Assembly: GCA_038729425.1 (NCBI GenBank)
Contig: JAVYSB010000004.1
Coordinates: 1-64,000, forward strand
Direction of reading: 5' to 3'
Length of the DNA stretch: 64,000 nt
From: Thermoplasmataceae archaeon
Lineage (GTDB): Archaea > Thermoplasmatota > Thermoplasmata > Thermoplasmatales > Thermoplasmataceae
Positions within the stretch are counted from its first letter, which is position 1. Each line of letters opens with the position of its first letter. The position numbers and the translations under genes were made by a program. The notes beneath the pieces are model-generated. The model saw nothing but the letters and a program-made list of their open reading frames with translations. It had not been told where the DNA came from and searched no databases. Of this stretch, positions 52,385 through 62,092 are shown one piece after another.

Positions 52385-53572
52385 TCAATTGCCGCCTGAT
52401 GAACCAATCCTTGTGAGTTCTCTAAGAGTACGTTCCCTTATTTTCTTTGCAGTATCATATTCTTCAGTGAGTTCACCGTCGCTCAGGAATTTTTTTAGCA
52501 AGGGCTCCATTTTTCCACCGCAGCTGCATTCAGTTATCTCATTTCCAAATGGAAATACCCTAATAGTGTTGCACCTGTCACACCTCAGTACGTTCTTCCT
52601 GCCGGAAAGTTTTCCCTTCTTCGTTCCTGCCTTTCCGTTTATTTCCACGAGGTCCATTGCGAAGTCAAAGGGTTTTGCCGCGGATATGCTCGTTCCAACT
52701 CCAAAAGCATCTGCTCCAGCTTTTTTTAGCTCCCTAACGCTCTCTTCGTCAAGACCACCGGATACCATGATCTTCACCCTGTTGTAGCCTCTCAGGTCAA
52801 GTTCCCATCTGACCTCCCTGACAATTGCTGAAAAATTTCCCCGCCTTGAAGATGGGGTATCCAGCCTTATATAATCTATGTCCGGAAAACTTTCCGCTGC
52901 TTTGAGAGCTGCAAACTTCTCGTCGCTGAAAGTGTCTATCAATACAGTTCTTGATCCGGGAGCGGAGTTTTCAATCACACTTTCCCAGGCGCGGTTATCT
53001 CCAACAAGGAGAGACAGGGCATGGGGCATTGTTCCAATCGGCTTTTCCCCTATTATTTGAGCACCAAGAATTCCTGAAACTCCGTCAGCTCCGCCAATAT
53101 AAGCTGCCCTGTCAATCATTGGGGAGAGAGCTGGATGCATCCTCCTGATTCCAAAGGAATAGAACTTCGAGTCACCAGCAGCGATCCTTATCTTGCTTGA
53201 TTTAGTGGAAATGCCGGAAGACTGGCAGAGAAAACCAAGGATCGGCGTCTCACATCTGCCGAAAAGCGAATAGTCTCCCTCAATCCAGGCGAACGGGACA
53301 GGGAGCCCCCGAGAATCCCTAGGATTAATGATGGTACCTTCCGGGATTGCATAAAGATTAATTTTCCTTCCCCTGAGGAGGGAAATGACCTCGTCCAGTC
53401 CAGAAAAATTGACCCAGGTATCAAGTGGACCGGATACAGTAACTTCTGCCACTACATCATTCTCTCTGCTCATGATCTCCAGGGATTTTAGTGACCTCTC
53501 GAAGTAAACATCTGAAGCCTGGCATTCTCTTATTTCCCTGTCAGTTGCAACATTGAATTTTCTTTCTCTCAC
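52385..53572 (-). CDS. pncB: Nicotinate phosphoribosyltransferase
   Basis: A 395-aa enzyme that joins nicotinic acid to PRPP to give nicotinate mononucleotide, entering NAD synthesis. It matches the archaeal family typified by Thermoplasma: FSFGIRRMHPALSPM-like active-site region (here YSFGIRRMHP), GTMPHAL, VMVSGGLDEES-like phosphate loop and GVGTSIS. A C-terminal zinc knuckle follows, with CDRC and CSCG. The GTG start overlaps the nicotinamidase stop by four bases (GTGA). With the preceding gene it completes nicotinamide-to-NaMN salvage. Confidence 0.94.
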   Translation of the reverse strand: MRERKFNVATDREIRECQASDVYFERSLKSLEIMSRENDVVAEVTVSGPLDTWVNFSGLDEVISLLRGRKINLYAIPEGTIINPRDSRGLPVPFAWIEGDYSLFGRCETPILGFLCQSSGISTKSSKIRIAAGDSKFYSFGIRRMHPALSPMIDRAAYIGGADGVSGILGAQIIGEKPIGTMPHALSLLVGDNRAWESVIENSAPGSRTVLIDTFSDEKFAALKAAESFPDIDYIRLDTPSSRRGNFSAIVREVRWELDLRGYNRVKIMVSGGLDEESVRELKKAGADAFGVGTSISAAKPFDFAMDLVEINGKAGTKKGKLSGRKNVLRCDRCNTIRVFPFGNEITECSCGGKMEPLLKKFLSDGELTEEYDTAKKIRERTLRELTRIGSSGGN

Positions 53573-54108
53573 AATAATTCCTCCAGCGTCTTTTTTGAAT
53601 TCATTATCCTTGCACCATAATTCCTGTGCATGTCCTCTAGTGCCTTTTCATGATTTTTCAGATCAATGGAAGAGCATAAATCAGATATTACAGTGATATC
53701 ATAATTTCTGAAAAAGGCGCCAGATACCGTGTGCAAAACACAGATGTCAGTGGATATGCCGGAAACAAAAATACCTGATATGGAATTCGCCCTCAGTATC
53801 CCGTCCAGATCTGAATCGAAGAAGGAGTCGAAGTGGCGCTTTTTAATCCTATACCCTGGAAATGATTCCAGTTCACTCACCAAGTGACTTCCTTCTGTGC
53901 CAGCAACACAGTGTTGCTTCCACACCCTGAATTCAGGATCATTTTCCAGATGGCTGTCCATGGTGAAAATTACCTGGTATTTCCCTCGGAGCTTATCGAG
54001 AAAGCCCCTAGTGCGTAGCGCAGTTTTCTTTGCCTCTTCACTGCCAAAAACGCCGTTTACAAAATCATTGACAAGGTCCACAACAACAATCGCACTATTG
54101 TTGATCAT
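53569..54108 (-). CDS. pncA: Nicotinamidase (isochorismatase fold)
   Basis: A 179-aa hydrolase deamidating nicotinamide to nicotinic acid. The catalytic triad is Asp11 (VVDLVNDF), Lys90 (KKRHFDSF) and Cys123 (STDICVLHT). Metal ligands are expected from Asp51 and His53 in TMDSHLEN with His67. It is placed between cysS and pncB with four-base overlaps on both sides, so all three are translated as a unit. The context with pncB makes nicotinamidase the best reading within the isochorismatase family. Confidence 0.92.
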   Translation of the reverse strand: MINNSAIVVVDLVNDFVNGVFGSEEAKKTALRTRGFLDKLRGKYQVIFTMDSHLENDPEFRVWKQHCVAGTEGSHLVSELESFPGYRIKKRHFDSFFDSDLDGILRANSISGIFVSGISTDICVLHTVSGAFFRNYDITVISDLCSSIDLKNHEKALEDMHRNYGARIMNSKKTLEELL

Positions 54109-55475
54109 GCTTTTCTCCAGCCAGTTCCTTTTTCACCGTCTTCAACCATTATCCCGTTCTCCGCAAGTATGTCGCGAACTTTGTCTGAAATGGCGAACAT
54201 CTTCTCAGCACGAAGGTCACCCCTCAGATCAACAAGGTCGTCTATCAACTTGGACGGAATACTGCAACTAGACTCTTCATTTAGAACACCCATGAAGGAA
54301 TTGAGCCATCTGAATATTTCCAGATACTCCACCCCTTCCCTTTCGTTAATGGAGTCAAATCTTCTATTTATTTCTGAAACCATGGTCAGTATCTCAGCAA
54401 AAAAGCCTCTTGTATCAAAATCATTCTCAAGGTACCGCATCAGGTTCTTCTTTATCGAGCTGTTTTCAGGCTTCCCTGAACCTGTATTTCCATACAGACC
54501 TTTCAGCCTGTCAAACGCATTCTGGATTTTCTTCAGTGCTTCAGAACTTTCCTTCATTGCGGAATCCGAGTATATCATTGTGTTCCTGTAGCTCGCGTTA
54601 AGCAGAAAAAACCTGATCTGCTCCTTGCTGTACAGTTTCATAACCTCGTCTATCGTTATGAAATTCTTCAGTGATTTTGACATCTTGTCGCCATTTACGT
54701 TAAGCATACCAAGGTGCATCCAGTAGTTTACAAGGATCGGGAGGCCGCTGATTCCCCTCATCTGCGCTATCTCCCCCTCATGATGTGGAAAGATCAGATC
54801 AGAGCCCCCGCCGTGAATGTCGTATTCTGGGCCAAAATAGCACTCAGTGATCGCAGTATCCTCAATATGCCAGCCGGGTCTTCCTTGCCCCCAAGGGGAG
54901 TCCCAGGAAGGTTCACCGGGTTTCTGCTTTTTCCAAACAACAAAATCGCCGGGGTCCTCCTTGTTTTCGTTTACCTCTACTCTCGAACCGGGTTCAACCT
55001 GTTCTATTTTCTGGCCAGATAACTTCCCATAATCCGGAAAATTTCGTATGCGGAAGTAAAGCCCATCTTCCGTTTCGTATACATATCCTTTCCCAATAAG
55101 CCTTTCAATCTGGTTGATTATTTCCTCCATGTACAGAGTTGCTCTTGCATATAAGTTGACGCTGTCAATACCTAGTTTTCTCACAATATCCATATAGACG
55201 GAGTAGTATCTTTCAGCGACATTCTGGTAATTTTCCCCATTCTCGACGGCCTTCTTCAGTATCTTGTCGTCTATATCTGTTATATTTTGAAGGTAGAATA
55301 CAGAAAGCCCCTTAATCCTAAGGTACTTAGCCACCATATCGAAGAATACGTAAACTCTTGCGTTGCCAATATGTGGTATGTCGTACACTGTTGGACCACA
55401 TACAAACATGTTTACTCTTCCGGGATGGATCTCCTTGAAGAGGGTTTTTCCCTTCATGGTGTCCTTTATATACAT
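54105..55475 (-). CDS. cysS: Cysteinyl-tRNA synthetase
   Basis: A 456-aa class I synthetase charging tRNA-Cys. The HIGH motif appears as PHIGNAR, and the KMSKS loop as DKMSKSLKNF. The discriminating zinc site uses the Cys of FVCGPTVY, the Cys of ITECYFG, and the His pair in FPHHEGE. A C-terminal anticodon-binding helical domain ends the protein. Its presence means direct Cys-tRNA charging, as opposed to the SepRS/SepCysS route of many methanogens. It heads the cysS-pncA-pncB operon, and overlaps pncA by four bases. Confidence 0.95.
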   Translation of the reverse strand: MYIKDTMKGKTLFKEIHPGRVNMFVCGPTVYDIPHIGNARVYVFFDMVAKYLRIKGLSVFYLQNITDIDDKILKKAVENGENYQNVAERYYSVYMDIVRKLGIDSVNLYARATLYMEEIINQIERLIGKGYVYETEDGLYFRIRNFPDYGKLSGQKIEQVEPGSRVEVNENKEDPGDFVVWKKQKPGEPSWDSPWGQGRPGWHIEDTAITECYFGPEYDIHGGGSDLIFPHHEGEIAQMRGISGLPILVNYWMHLGMLNVNGDKMSKSLKNFITIDEVMKLYSKEQIRFFLLNASYRNTMIYSDSAMKESSEALKKIQNAFDRLKGLYGNTGSGKPENSSIKKNLMRYLENDFDTRGFFAEILTMVSEINRRFDSINEREGVEYLEIFRWLNSFMGVLNEESSCSIPSKLIDDLVDLRGDLRAEKMFAISDKVRDILAENGIMVEDGEKGTGWRKA

Positions 55476-55583
55476 AAGATTAAGTGCCGTATTCTCTGAG
55501 TGTATTAAAAGTTAACAGAAAACTCGTGCCCTGACTGCTTTTAAGGGAAATAAGCAATAGTTATTAATACGGATATAAAATTA

Positions 55584-56057
55584 TTGTTCGTGAATCGGGT
55601 AGACAGGTCCAAGTTCATTGAAAAAATTCGAGAAGGGGTTGCAAAAAGCGGGAAGAATTACATGCGGGAACTCTGTAAAACCCTGAGAACATTCAATAAT
55701 AAATATGACTGGGTCGGTGTTTACGTACTTAAAGGAGATACCCTTGTTCTCCACAGTTATTCAGGGGAGAAAACAGAACATGAGAGGATATCTCTGGGTG
55801 ATGGGCTTTGCAGCCAAGCGATAGTGCTGAACGCCATAGTTAACGAACCTGACGTTAAAGCGAACTCCGAATACCTCGCATGCTTCGTTAATACAAACTC
55901 TGAGCTTGTTGTTCCGGTGCGATACGACGGGATCGCGGTGGGAGAGATCGATATAGATTCAGACACGAGGGGAGCATTTACAAAAGAAGATGAAAGCTTC
56001 ATTTCTGAAATAGCAAGCGAGATATCAAATGTCGTCAGATCCATATCTCTTTCCTGA
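55584..56057 (+). CDS. GAF-domain protein, free methionine-(R)-sulfoxide reductase-like
   Basis: A 157-aa single GAF domain. It shares the fRMsr pattern: GLCSQAI with the first Cys, ECLACF-like second Cys (here YLACFVNTNSELVVPV), and the strand GVGEIDIDSD-type core (here AVGEIDIDSD). fRMsr reduces free methionine-R-sulfoxide using three cysteines. Two are clear here; the third is not at its usual place, although a Cys lies in MRELCKTL. Function as a reductase is therefore likely but not certain. The start may be TTG 55584 or GTG 55590. It is divergent from cysS. Confidence 0.8.
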   Translation: MFVNRVDRSKFIEKIREGVAKSGKNYMRELCKTLRTFNNKYDWVGVYVLKGDTLVLHSYSGEKTEHERISLGDGLCSQAIVLNAIVNEPDVKANSEYLACFVNTNSELVVPVRYDGIAVGEIDIDSDTRGAFTKEDESFISEIASEISNVVRSISLS

Positions 56058-56187
56058 TCTGGCAAAATCGTATTCCACGTGGAGATACCGTCTTTGTCCA
56101 GAATCCTCCATGGACTTGGGTCCGGGGTGGGCTTCAATATATTGCAATGTGTAGTGCAATAACGGAGTGCCCGTCAAAACAACACAA

Positions 56188-56754
56188 TTAAAATGATTTC
56201 CTTACTGCCTCACTTGGTTTCAGAGAGCCAATGCTTAATACTCTGCTTTCTGAAAGGTCAACGACCGAAATAGAGGCGAATCTTATCTCAATACCATAAC
56301 TGTCAAGTTCAGAGAGCCCCAAGTAATTGGCAATTACCGCCCTGATAGGAAGAGCATGGCTGATATAAATATTCTTACCTTCGTGTTTCTGCAAGGCTCT
56401 CTCCATCCTCTTCACCAGAGATGGCCATGGCTCCATTCCAAATTCCTCCCTCCCACCAAATGGTAAGCTATGAAAGGGTTTTCCGTTCATATTCCCGAGC
56501 CCACTTTCACGTATGTCGTCCTCGATCTCCACCTGAACACCTAATACGTCTGAAACGATCTCCGCAGTTTCCCGTGCCCTCAGAATAGGGCTGGAGTAAA
56601 TCCGGTCAATGTGACATCCCTTCAACATTTTTGCAGAACGTTCTGCCTGCTCTCTGCCATTTTCTGTAAGGTGGTAGTGATCAATATCTTCCGAAACTAT
56701 ACCCTTGACATTGGCTTCGCTTTCACCATGTCTTATAAGGAAAGCTTCTTTCAT
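56188..56754 (-). CDS. Histidine phosphatase (phosphoglycerate mutase-like)
   Basis: A 188-aa protein of the histidine phosphatase superfamily. The phosphorylated His lies in LIRHGESEAN at residues 7-16, the second Arg in YSSPILRARETAE, and the acid/base His in YISHALPIRAV. The short length and lack of mutase-specific insertions favour a phosphatase over a cofactor-dependent mutase; the substrate is unknown. ATG 56754 is chosen because it matches the family start and GAGAGG lies upstream; the frame continues to 56778. Confidence 0.88.
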   Translation of the reverse strand: MKEAFLIRHGESEANVKGIVSEDIDHYHLTENGREQAERSAKMLKGCHIDRIYSSPILRARETAEIVSDVLGVQVEIEDDIRESGLGNMNGKPFHSLPFGGREEFGMEPWPSLVKRMERALQKHEGKNIYISHALPIRAVIANYLGLSELDSYGIEIRFASISVVDLSESRVLSIGSLKPSEAVRKSF

Positions 56755-56890
56755 CAAATTTGTAATACCTCTCGTCATTATTAATTATACCTGAAATCGA
56801 GGGAACCCCTGATTTCACGTATTAGCGCAGACAGGTAAATTCATAGCAGCCAGAATTATAAGGTGAAAGTAGCCCGGGGGGCATGTTACT

Positions 56891-56900
56891 TTTAAATATT
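56891..56900 (+). promoter_or_regulatory. TATA box of the DUF255 (YyaL-type) gene
   Basis: TTTAAATATT ends 23 bases before ATG 56924, with no ribosome binding site between. This favours a leaderless start at that ATG over the TTG at 56903. Confidence 0.45.
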
Positions 56901-56923
56901 GATTGTGCAATGTGGCCAGACAG

Positions 56924-58993
56924 ATGAACAAGCACGAAAACAGGCTCATACATGAAAGGAGTCCATATCTTCTCCAGCACGCGCATAATCCGGTAGACTG
57001 GTATCCATGGTCAGGGGAAGCATTCAAGAGAGCACAAAACGAAGATAAGCCAGTATTTCTCAGTATTGGTTATTCTACCTGCCACTGGTGCCACGTCATG
57101 GAAAGGGAATCCTTTGAGGACGAAGATGTAGCGGAAGCCATGAACAGGAACTTTGTTTGCATCAAGGTGGACCGTGAGGAGAGACCCGATATAGATAACT
57201 TTTACATGACCGCAAGCCAGATGCTCACCGGAAGCGGTGGATGGCCCCTGAATGTCATTGTCACACCTGACCGCAAGCCGCTCTTTGCGATGACGTATAT
57301 CCCTAGAAATTCTAGAGGAGACCGCATGGGCATAATTGATCTCTCAAACGCCATTGGGGAATTGTGGAAAAACAACAGGAAAGAACTGGTGGAGAAGGGG
57401 GAAGAAATAGTCTCAAGACTGGAGAAGCAGCCAGCCTCGGCCCCGGGAAATCTTGTTGACGAGCGGTTTCTCAATGAATCATTCAATGAACTGAAGGATA
57501 ATTACGATGTCGAGAATGGTGGATTTGGAATAGCCCCAAAATTCCCCACGCCTCATTATATGCTTTTCCTCATACGCTATTTCCTGAGAACAGGAGAAAG
57601 AAAAGCACTGGAAATGGTCGAAATGACCATGAGGAAAATGAGTCTAGGCGGCATCTACGACCAAATTGGCGATGGCTTCCACAGATATTCAACAGACGCT
57701 GGTTGGTTCCTGCCTCACTTTGAAAAAATGCTTTATGATCAGGGAATGATAATGACCGTGCTTGCTGAACTGTATCGTGTTACTCATGACAGCTTTTACA
57801 GCGATCTTATTTCCAGAATTCATGACTTTCTTCTGAGGGATCTTCACTCAAAAAGCGGAGGATTCTATTCCGCAATTGACGCCGATAGTGAAGGTGTGGA
57901 GGGGAAATATTACACATGGACCTTGGGGGAGATATTAAAATTCCTCGGCGACGAGGATGGAAGGTATTATGCTAGGCTATTCAACGCTAACTCGGAAGGA
58001 AACTTTCACGACGAGGCAACCGGCAGGCATACTGGAAGAAACGTACTCTACCTCGACAAGGAGCTGGCAGAAATCTCAGAAGAAGAGGGAATCAGCGAAG
58101 ACGAACTTAAAGGCAGGATTGAATCGGCAAGGAAGAAGCTGTTCGAAGCAAGGACGAGGAGAATTCCGCCGGCCACTGACACAAAAATTATAACCGCAAC
58201 AAATGGAATAATAATTACTGCGCTTGCAAAGGCATACTCTGCGACTGGAAACAAACAATATCTTGATCTGGCCTTGCAAACGGCAGATTTCATTCTTGAA
58301 AAACTTGACGCGGGCCAGGATCGGTTATTTCACACCTATTCGGAAGGAGTTCCTTCTGTAGAGGGATTCATTGATGACTATGCCTATATGGTACAGGCAC
58401 TGCTTGATCTATACGAAGCGACATATGATTCAAGTTTATTGGAGAAAGCCATCAGGTTGAATGACAGAACCCTCACAGAGTTCCTTGATAAGACCAACTT
58501 TGGATTTTATTTTACCGCCATTTACAGAAATGAGATCGGAAACAGGCGAAAGGAAGGATATGATGGCGCACTTCCTGCAGGAAATTCTATTCAGATACTG
58601 AATCTCCTCCGCTTATCCCAACTACTCGAGAACGATAGACTGAGAGAAGTTGCCCTCAAATCCATTAATTCCGAGTATGAAACGGCATCGAGATCCACCG
58701 TTTTTCACCTTTACCTGATGTGTGCTGTTGACTTGGCAATCGGCCCCGTTATACAGATTAGAATCTTCAGCGGAAAGGACCAGGTATCAGAGTCCATGAT
58801 CGCCAAGGCAAGAGAAAAATTCAATCCCCTGCTGTCTGTACTTGTCATAAATGACTCCAACAGGGAATTACTGGGAAAATACACTGATATTTCCACCGAA
58901 GCTGCTGAGAAGACATCTGCACTTGTATGCAGAAACTTCTCGTGTCTCCCACCTGTTTACACACCTGAAGACCTTATGGCACACATATCGTAA
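56924..58993 (+). CDS. Thioredoxin-like DUF255 protein (YyaL/SPATA20 type)
   Basis: A 689-aa protein. The first 160 residues are a thioredoxin-like DUF255 domain with the family start [20 protein letters not shown] and the redox motif CHWC in [16 protein letters not shown]. The remaining 500 residues form an (alpha/alpha) barrel resembling glycan-processing or N-acylglucosamine 2-epimerase folds ([37 protein letters not shown]). The family is widespread and conserved, but its reaction is not established to my knowledge. There is no signal peptide. The gene is monocistronic. Confidence 0.92.
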   Translation: MNKHENRLIHERSPYLLQHAHNPVDWYPWSGEAFKRAQNEDKPVFLSIGYSTCHWCHVMERESFEDEDVAEAMNRNFVCIKVDREERPDIDNFYMTASQMLTGSGGWPLNVIVTPDRKPLFAMTYIPRNSRGDRMGIIDLSNAIGELWKNNRKELVEKGEEIVSRLEKQPASAPGNLVDERFLNESFNELKDNYDVENGGFGIAPKFPTPHYMLFLIRYFLRTGERKALEMVEMTMRKMSLGGIYDQIGDGFHRYSTDAGWFLPHFEKMLYDQGMIMTVLAELYRVTHDSFYSDLISRIHDFLLRDLHSKSGGFYSAIDADSEGVEGKYYTWTLGEILKFLGDEDGRYYARLFNANSEGNFHDEATGRHTGRNVLYLDKELAEISEEEGISEDELKGRIESARKKLFEARTRRIPPATDTKIITATNGIIITALAKAYSATGNKQYLDLALQTADFILEKLDAGQDRLFHTYSEGVPSVEGFIDDYAYMVQALLDLYEATYDSSLLEKAIRLNDRTLTEFLDKTNFGFYFTAIYRNEIGNRRKEGYDGALPAGNSIQILNLLRLSQLLENDRLREVALKSINSEYETASRSTVFHLYLMCAVDLAIGPVIQIRIFSGKDQVSESMIAKAREKFNPLLSVLVINDSNRELLGKYTDISTEAAEKTSALVCRNFSCLPPVYTPEDLMAHIS

Positions 58994-59015
58994 AGGACAG
59001 GGGACACGAGACGGA

Positions 59016-59510
59016 CTAGACCGTAGATGGTGAATAAGTCGTTATGGTCGCGTGGGTCTGGGTATCTATAAGTTCAAGATAAGAAACGGACTGGGGTCCG
59101 ACTTTGCTCTGAAGCCCTATGACAGGATCTTCGCCAAGGTAGTTGCCAGCAGACACTGAAATTATCCAAGACGAGACAGTGACTTGCGCAGTGCCAGTAG
59201 ATTTTGCGAATCCAAGGGTTGTTTCAGTTATGTTGCCGGTGTTGTTGGTTATCATTAGCTCAACGTTAGAAAGTGAAATATTACCGTTTGGGCTGACACC
59301 GGTTATATAGATCTGGTAATTCTCATTTGTGTTTGTGGTAGTTGGAATTAGTTTGATACTCGCAGTAGGCGTAGTTCCTCCAAGGTATGAGGTATATCCC
59401 TGAATCACAGAGTATAACGTGGCCGCAAGGACAACCGTAATCGCTATCAGAAGTATGGTTGCAATGATCGGTGATACTGCTTCATCATCCTTATGCATTA
59501 CTTTCTTCAA
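59016..59510 (-). CDS. Archaeal type IV pilin
   Basis: A 164-aa pilin precursor. The class III signal peptide ends in a charged stretch (HKDDEAVSP) just before the hydrophobic assembly helix IIATILLIAITVVLAATLYS. This is the archaeal Pilin_N pattern, processed by a FlaK/PibD-type peptidase. The mature domain is Thr/Asn/Ser-rich with N-glycosylation sequons. The TTG start is supported by the strong ribosome binding site GGAGGGGAG at 59517-59525. The assembly ATPase and platform protein are not in this window. Confidence 0.92.
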   Translation of the reverse strand: MKKVMHKDDEAVSPIIATILLIAITVVLAATLYSVIQGYTSYLGGTTPTASIKLIPTTTNTNENYQIYITGVSPNGNISLSNVELMITNNTGNITETTLGFAKSTGTAQVTVSSWIISVSAGNYLGEDPVIGLQSKVGPQSVSYLELIDTQTHATITTYSPSTV

Positions 59511-59516
59511 CCTAAT

Positions 59517-59525
59517 CTCCCCTCC
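59517..59525 (-). promoter_or_regulatory. Strong ribosome binding site fixing the pilin TTG start
   Basis: GGAGGGGAG lies six bases upstream of the TTG at 59510. It decides between this start and the in-frame ATG at 59498, which would shorten the pilin signal peptide. Confidence 0.6.
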
Positions 59526-59609
59526 GGTTCACTTATTACCATTTTTTCATATTAAAACCTTTCCACGTTTTTTATTTAATATGGCTGACAATATATTATA
59601 AACATTATA

Positions 59610-60173
59610 TTAATTACCAGAAATATCTCTGCTTCTTGCCCGATGCATGAAGTGTGCGCGTATAGCCTGGCCATCAAGCATACCGGTTGCTATGGAAAGA
59701 ATACCAGTAAAGAGGAGATTGAAATTAGTTGCCGGAAAATAGATCACAAAAATAAACTCCAGGATGAAGGAAAGAGTCCAAAAGAGGCTTACTGCAAGGG
59801 ATTTCCTGAAATATTCTCCTCCATTTTTTTTGTAAAACTTCACATTCTTCCCGGCAGCCATACCAAGAACGAAGCCCACAGCTAACCCCAACGGTATAAG
59901 TAGAACAAATGATCTCAGCACGTAGGGGGTACCGAGGATCGAAATATTCGTTCCAACGGTCTGGTAAAATAGGTACAATGAGAAGAGTGTATACAGTATC
60001 GGCACGAAAGCTAAGCGAAATGTTGTATATCTTGTGCCGTGCATTGCAAGTGTCAATCTTACAGAGAACAGAAGAAGGATAACAATGATTATGCCTAAGA
60101 AGCCAAGCTGCAAAAGATTCAGGGAACCCAGCAATGATTCTACCGAAGGGATGGTGAAACCTATCAAATGCAC
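59610..60173 (-). CDS. Membrane protein, possibly CcdC/DUF1453-like (187 aa)
   Basis: A 187-aa protein with about five hydrophobic helices. The segments FRLAFVPILYTLFSLYLF and LLIPLGLAVGFVLGMAAGKN, followed by a Lys/Tyr-rich loop KFYKKNGGEYFRKSL, resemble the CcdC/DUF1453 arrangement, but this is tentative. The GTG start lies 16 bases after a palindromic TATA element, so the transcript is probably leaderless. It is on the same strand as the permease operon upstream, but has its own promoter. Confidence 0.6.
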   Translation of the reverse strand: MHLIGFTIPSVESLLGSLNLLQLGFLGIIIVILLLFSVRLTLAMHGTRYTTFRLAFVPILYTLFSLYLFYQTVGTNISILGTPYVLRSFVLLIPLGLAVGFVLGMAAGKNVKFYKKNGGEYFRKSLAVSLFWTLSFILEFIFVIYFPATNFNLLFTGILSIATGMLDGQAIRAHFMHRARSRDISGN

Positions 60174-60188
60174 GACAGATAAGTGTGT

Positions 60189-60206
60189 ATTCTATTTAAA
60201 TAGAAT
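60189..60206. promoter_or_regulatory. Palindromic TATA element
   Basis: ATTCTATTTAAATAGAAT is a perfect 18-base palindrome centred on TTTAAA. It lies 16-33 bases before the GTG start of the 187-aa membrane protein gene on the minus strand, and 24 bases after the permease stop. The symmetric form could be read by TBP in either direction or overlap a dimeric regulator site. Confidence 0.5.
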
Positions 60207-60229
60207 TGCTTCAATACGGGAATTTGCAG

Positions 60230-62080
60230 TCACTGCTCATAGGATTGCGCTTTTATCCTCGTTCTCCTCAGGACCAAAACGTCTGTGAGAACGTTAATGG
60301 AGAGGAGGATGCTGCTGATGAGCAACACCATGGGTGCTACTATCAGAGCATTTCTTCCAATTTCACCAATGAATGAAGAGGAGTCTATTCCGTAGCCTTT
60401 CAGACTGAACCTGAATACAGAAAAGACGTAAAAAGATACAAGATTGAAAATAATAATAAAAATTTGAAGTCCAATGGAGCCAAGATTTATAATATCGTAC
60501 ACCAGAAAGCTTAAGAGGATTGCAAGGAAACCCAGCAGTACAACAGATGGGCTAAGTAAATAAACCGAAATTCCTACTATAAAACACATTGTGCCTACAA
60601 TTATGGGGTAAAAATCCTTTCTTTTGAGCGCTCTGAAACTCACATGTCTTAGCCACAGGGAGGAGAAGTTGATCAGACCAAGGCTGATGAGAACCATGAA
60701 ATCGGTAATGTTGACCAGGAAATCACTTCCCGCAAAAGAAAGCACTGTAATTACTATCAGGGTGAATGCCCATGAAAGTGATCCGAACGATGCAGGAAAA
60801 TAGCCATCCTCCGACAGTGCTTTCAGGTGCCTGGAAGCAGCCAGAAATGCCGGAACAAAGGTGGTGATGGTTGCTATCATGAACGAAATGGCTACTACCA
60901 CCTCCCACAAAGGACTGAAATACTCTCTTGCTACATACAGTGCAGGAATATTGGAGGCGTAAAGGGAAGCGAGGTTAGGATGGAGACTGTAAATTGCAAG
61001 TCCATAGAATATTTCAACCGTAGCTGAGATGATCACCGTGAGAGCCATGGCAAGCCCCATGTAGGTTACCCTAGTTACTTTTTTTCCTGTGATCTTAGTA
61101 TATATTGGTATAGAACTTTCGTCGACCGTTTCCCTATTCAGCACCTGTATTTCCTGGAAGCCGAAAAATAGTATGAAGAGATAGCCAGTGTTCGTTATGA
61201 GTGCAATGACAGGACTTCCACTGGAGAGATGTAGGATTCCCGAGAGGTTAAACGAGGTCTTCGAGAAAATTGCAGCACTCTGAATAACGAGAATGGAAAC
61301 CATGACAATTACCATTACGATCTGTACTCTTCCAATCCCCCTAAGAAACGTGTTCTCAAAGAAGGCGTTAATGAGGAACCAGAATACAAAAATTGAAATT
61401 ACAATAAAAACGATTGCCTGACTGATCAACGGGCTAAATCCCAGCCCAGAGAGAAGGGAAGGAACAACACTGAACGCAAACAGGATAAAGAAAATTGAAG
61501 AAAAAGCCGCCAGGGCTGTGTTTGCTATCCACATCGAAAATCTCGTGATAAAGTAACGGAGGCTTCTCTGCCCGAGGGCTTCCCTGGAAAAGGCAGGGCC
61601 GCCTACGGCATCTAGGCTCTTCTCGTTTGCATAAGCATTCATATCTCTGTAGACTTTTGCCATTAACAACGAAAGAGCTGCGGCGATTATCAGGGATCCA
61701 ACTGAAAGAATAGAGTACTCCACTATATTCTCAGGTATGATTACAAAAAGCGGAGACCCAATCGTTGAACCAATACCGATTGCCAAAAGTGTTGTGAACC
61801 CATAGGTAGGCCTTGAAATACCTTTGAGGTCAGGCCTGCGGAATCTAACTCGTAGAGAATCCGGTAATGCAATGATCAGGGCAGATCCACTTATCATACA
61901 GCCAAAAAAGGCAACGAGCGTAAATACAAGATCCATATTGAATGGAACACCCTCGAGAAGAAGCCGTATCATAGTAACAAGGTACGATCCACCCATGATA
62001 AGAATTAATACGCCAATACATACCGTAGCGAGTTTGAAACTTAGAACAAGCGTTTTCCTGTTTATATCTAATCTGAGCAT
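60230..62080 (-). CDS. APC-superfamily amino acid permease
   Basis: About 616 aa with some 14 hydrophobic helices. The APC signature appears early (LLAIGIGSTIGSPLFVIIPE), corresponding to the GIGxxIGxG substrate-binding break in helix 1 of amino acid permeases. There are two additional helices ahead of it (residues about 15-75), and a longer than usual C-terminus. It would import or exchange amino acids, fitting peptide-based growth; the substrate is unknown. ATG 62080 is preferred, with GGTG nine bases upstream; a GTG at 62092 is the alternative. It follows a small membrane protein gene, with which it forms an operon. Confidence 0.85.
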   Translation of the reverse strand: MLRLDINRKTLVLSFKLATVCIGVLILIMGGSYLVTMIRLLLEGVPFNMDLVFTLVAFFGCMISGSALIIALPDSLRVRFRRPDLKGISRPTYGFTTLLAIGIGSTIGSPLFVIIPENIVEYSILSVGSLIIAAALSLLMAKVYRDMNAYANEKSLDAVGGPAFSREALGQRSLRYFITRFSMWIANTALAAFSSIFFILFAFSVVPSLLSGLGFSPLISQAIVFIVISIFVFWFLINAFFENTFLRGIGRVQIVMVIVMVSILVIQSAAIFSKTSFNLSGILHLSSGSPVIALITNTGYLFILFFGFQEIQVLNRETVDESSIPIYTKITGKKVTRVTYMGLAMALTVIISATVEIFYGLAIYSLHPNLASLYASNIPALYVAREYFSPLWEVVVAISFMIATITTFVPAFLAASRHLKALSEDGYFPASFGSLSWAFTLIVITVLSFAGSDFLVNITDFMVLISLGLINFSSLWLRHVSFRALKRKDFYPIIVGTMCFIVGISVYLLSPSVVLLGFLAILLSFLVYDIINLGSIGLQIFIIIFNLVSFYVFSVFRFSLKGYGIDSSSFIGEIGRNALIVAPMVLLISSILLSINVLTDVLVLRRTRIKAQSYEQ

Positions 62081-62092
62081 GTTACGGAGCAC

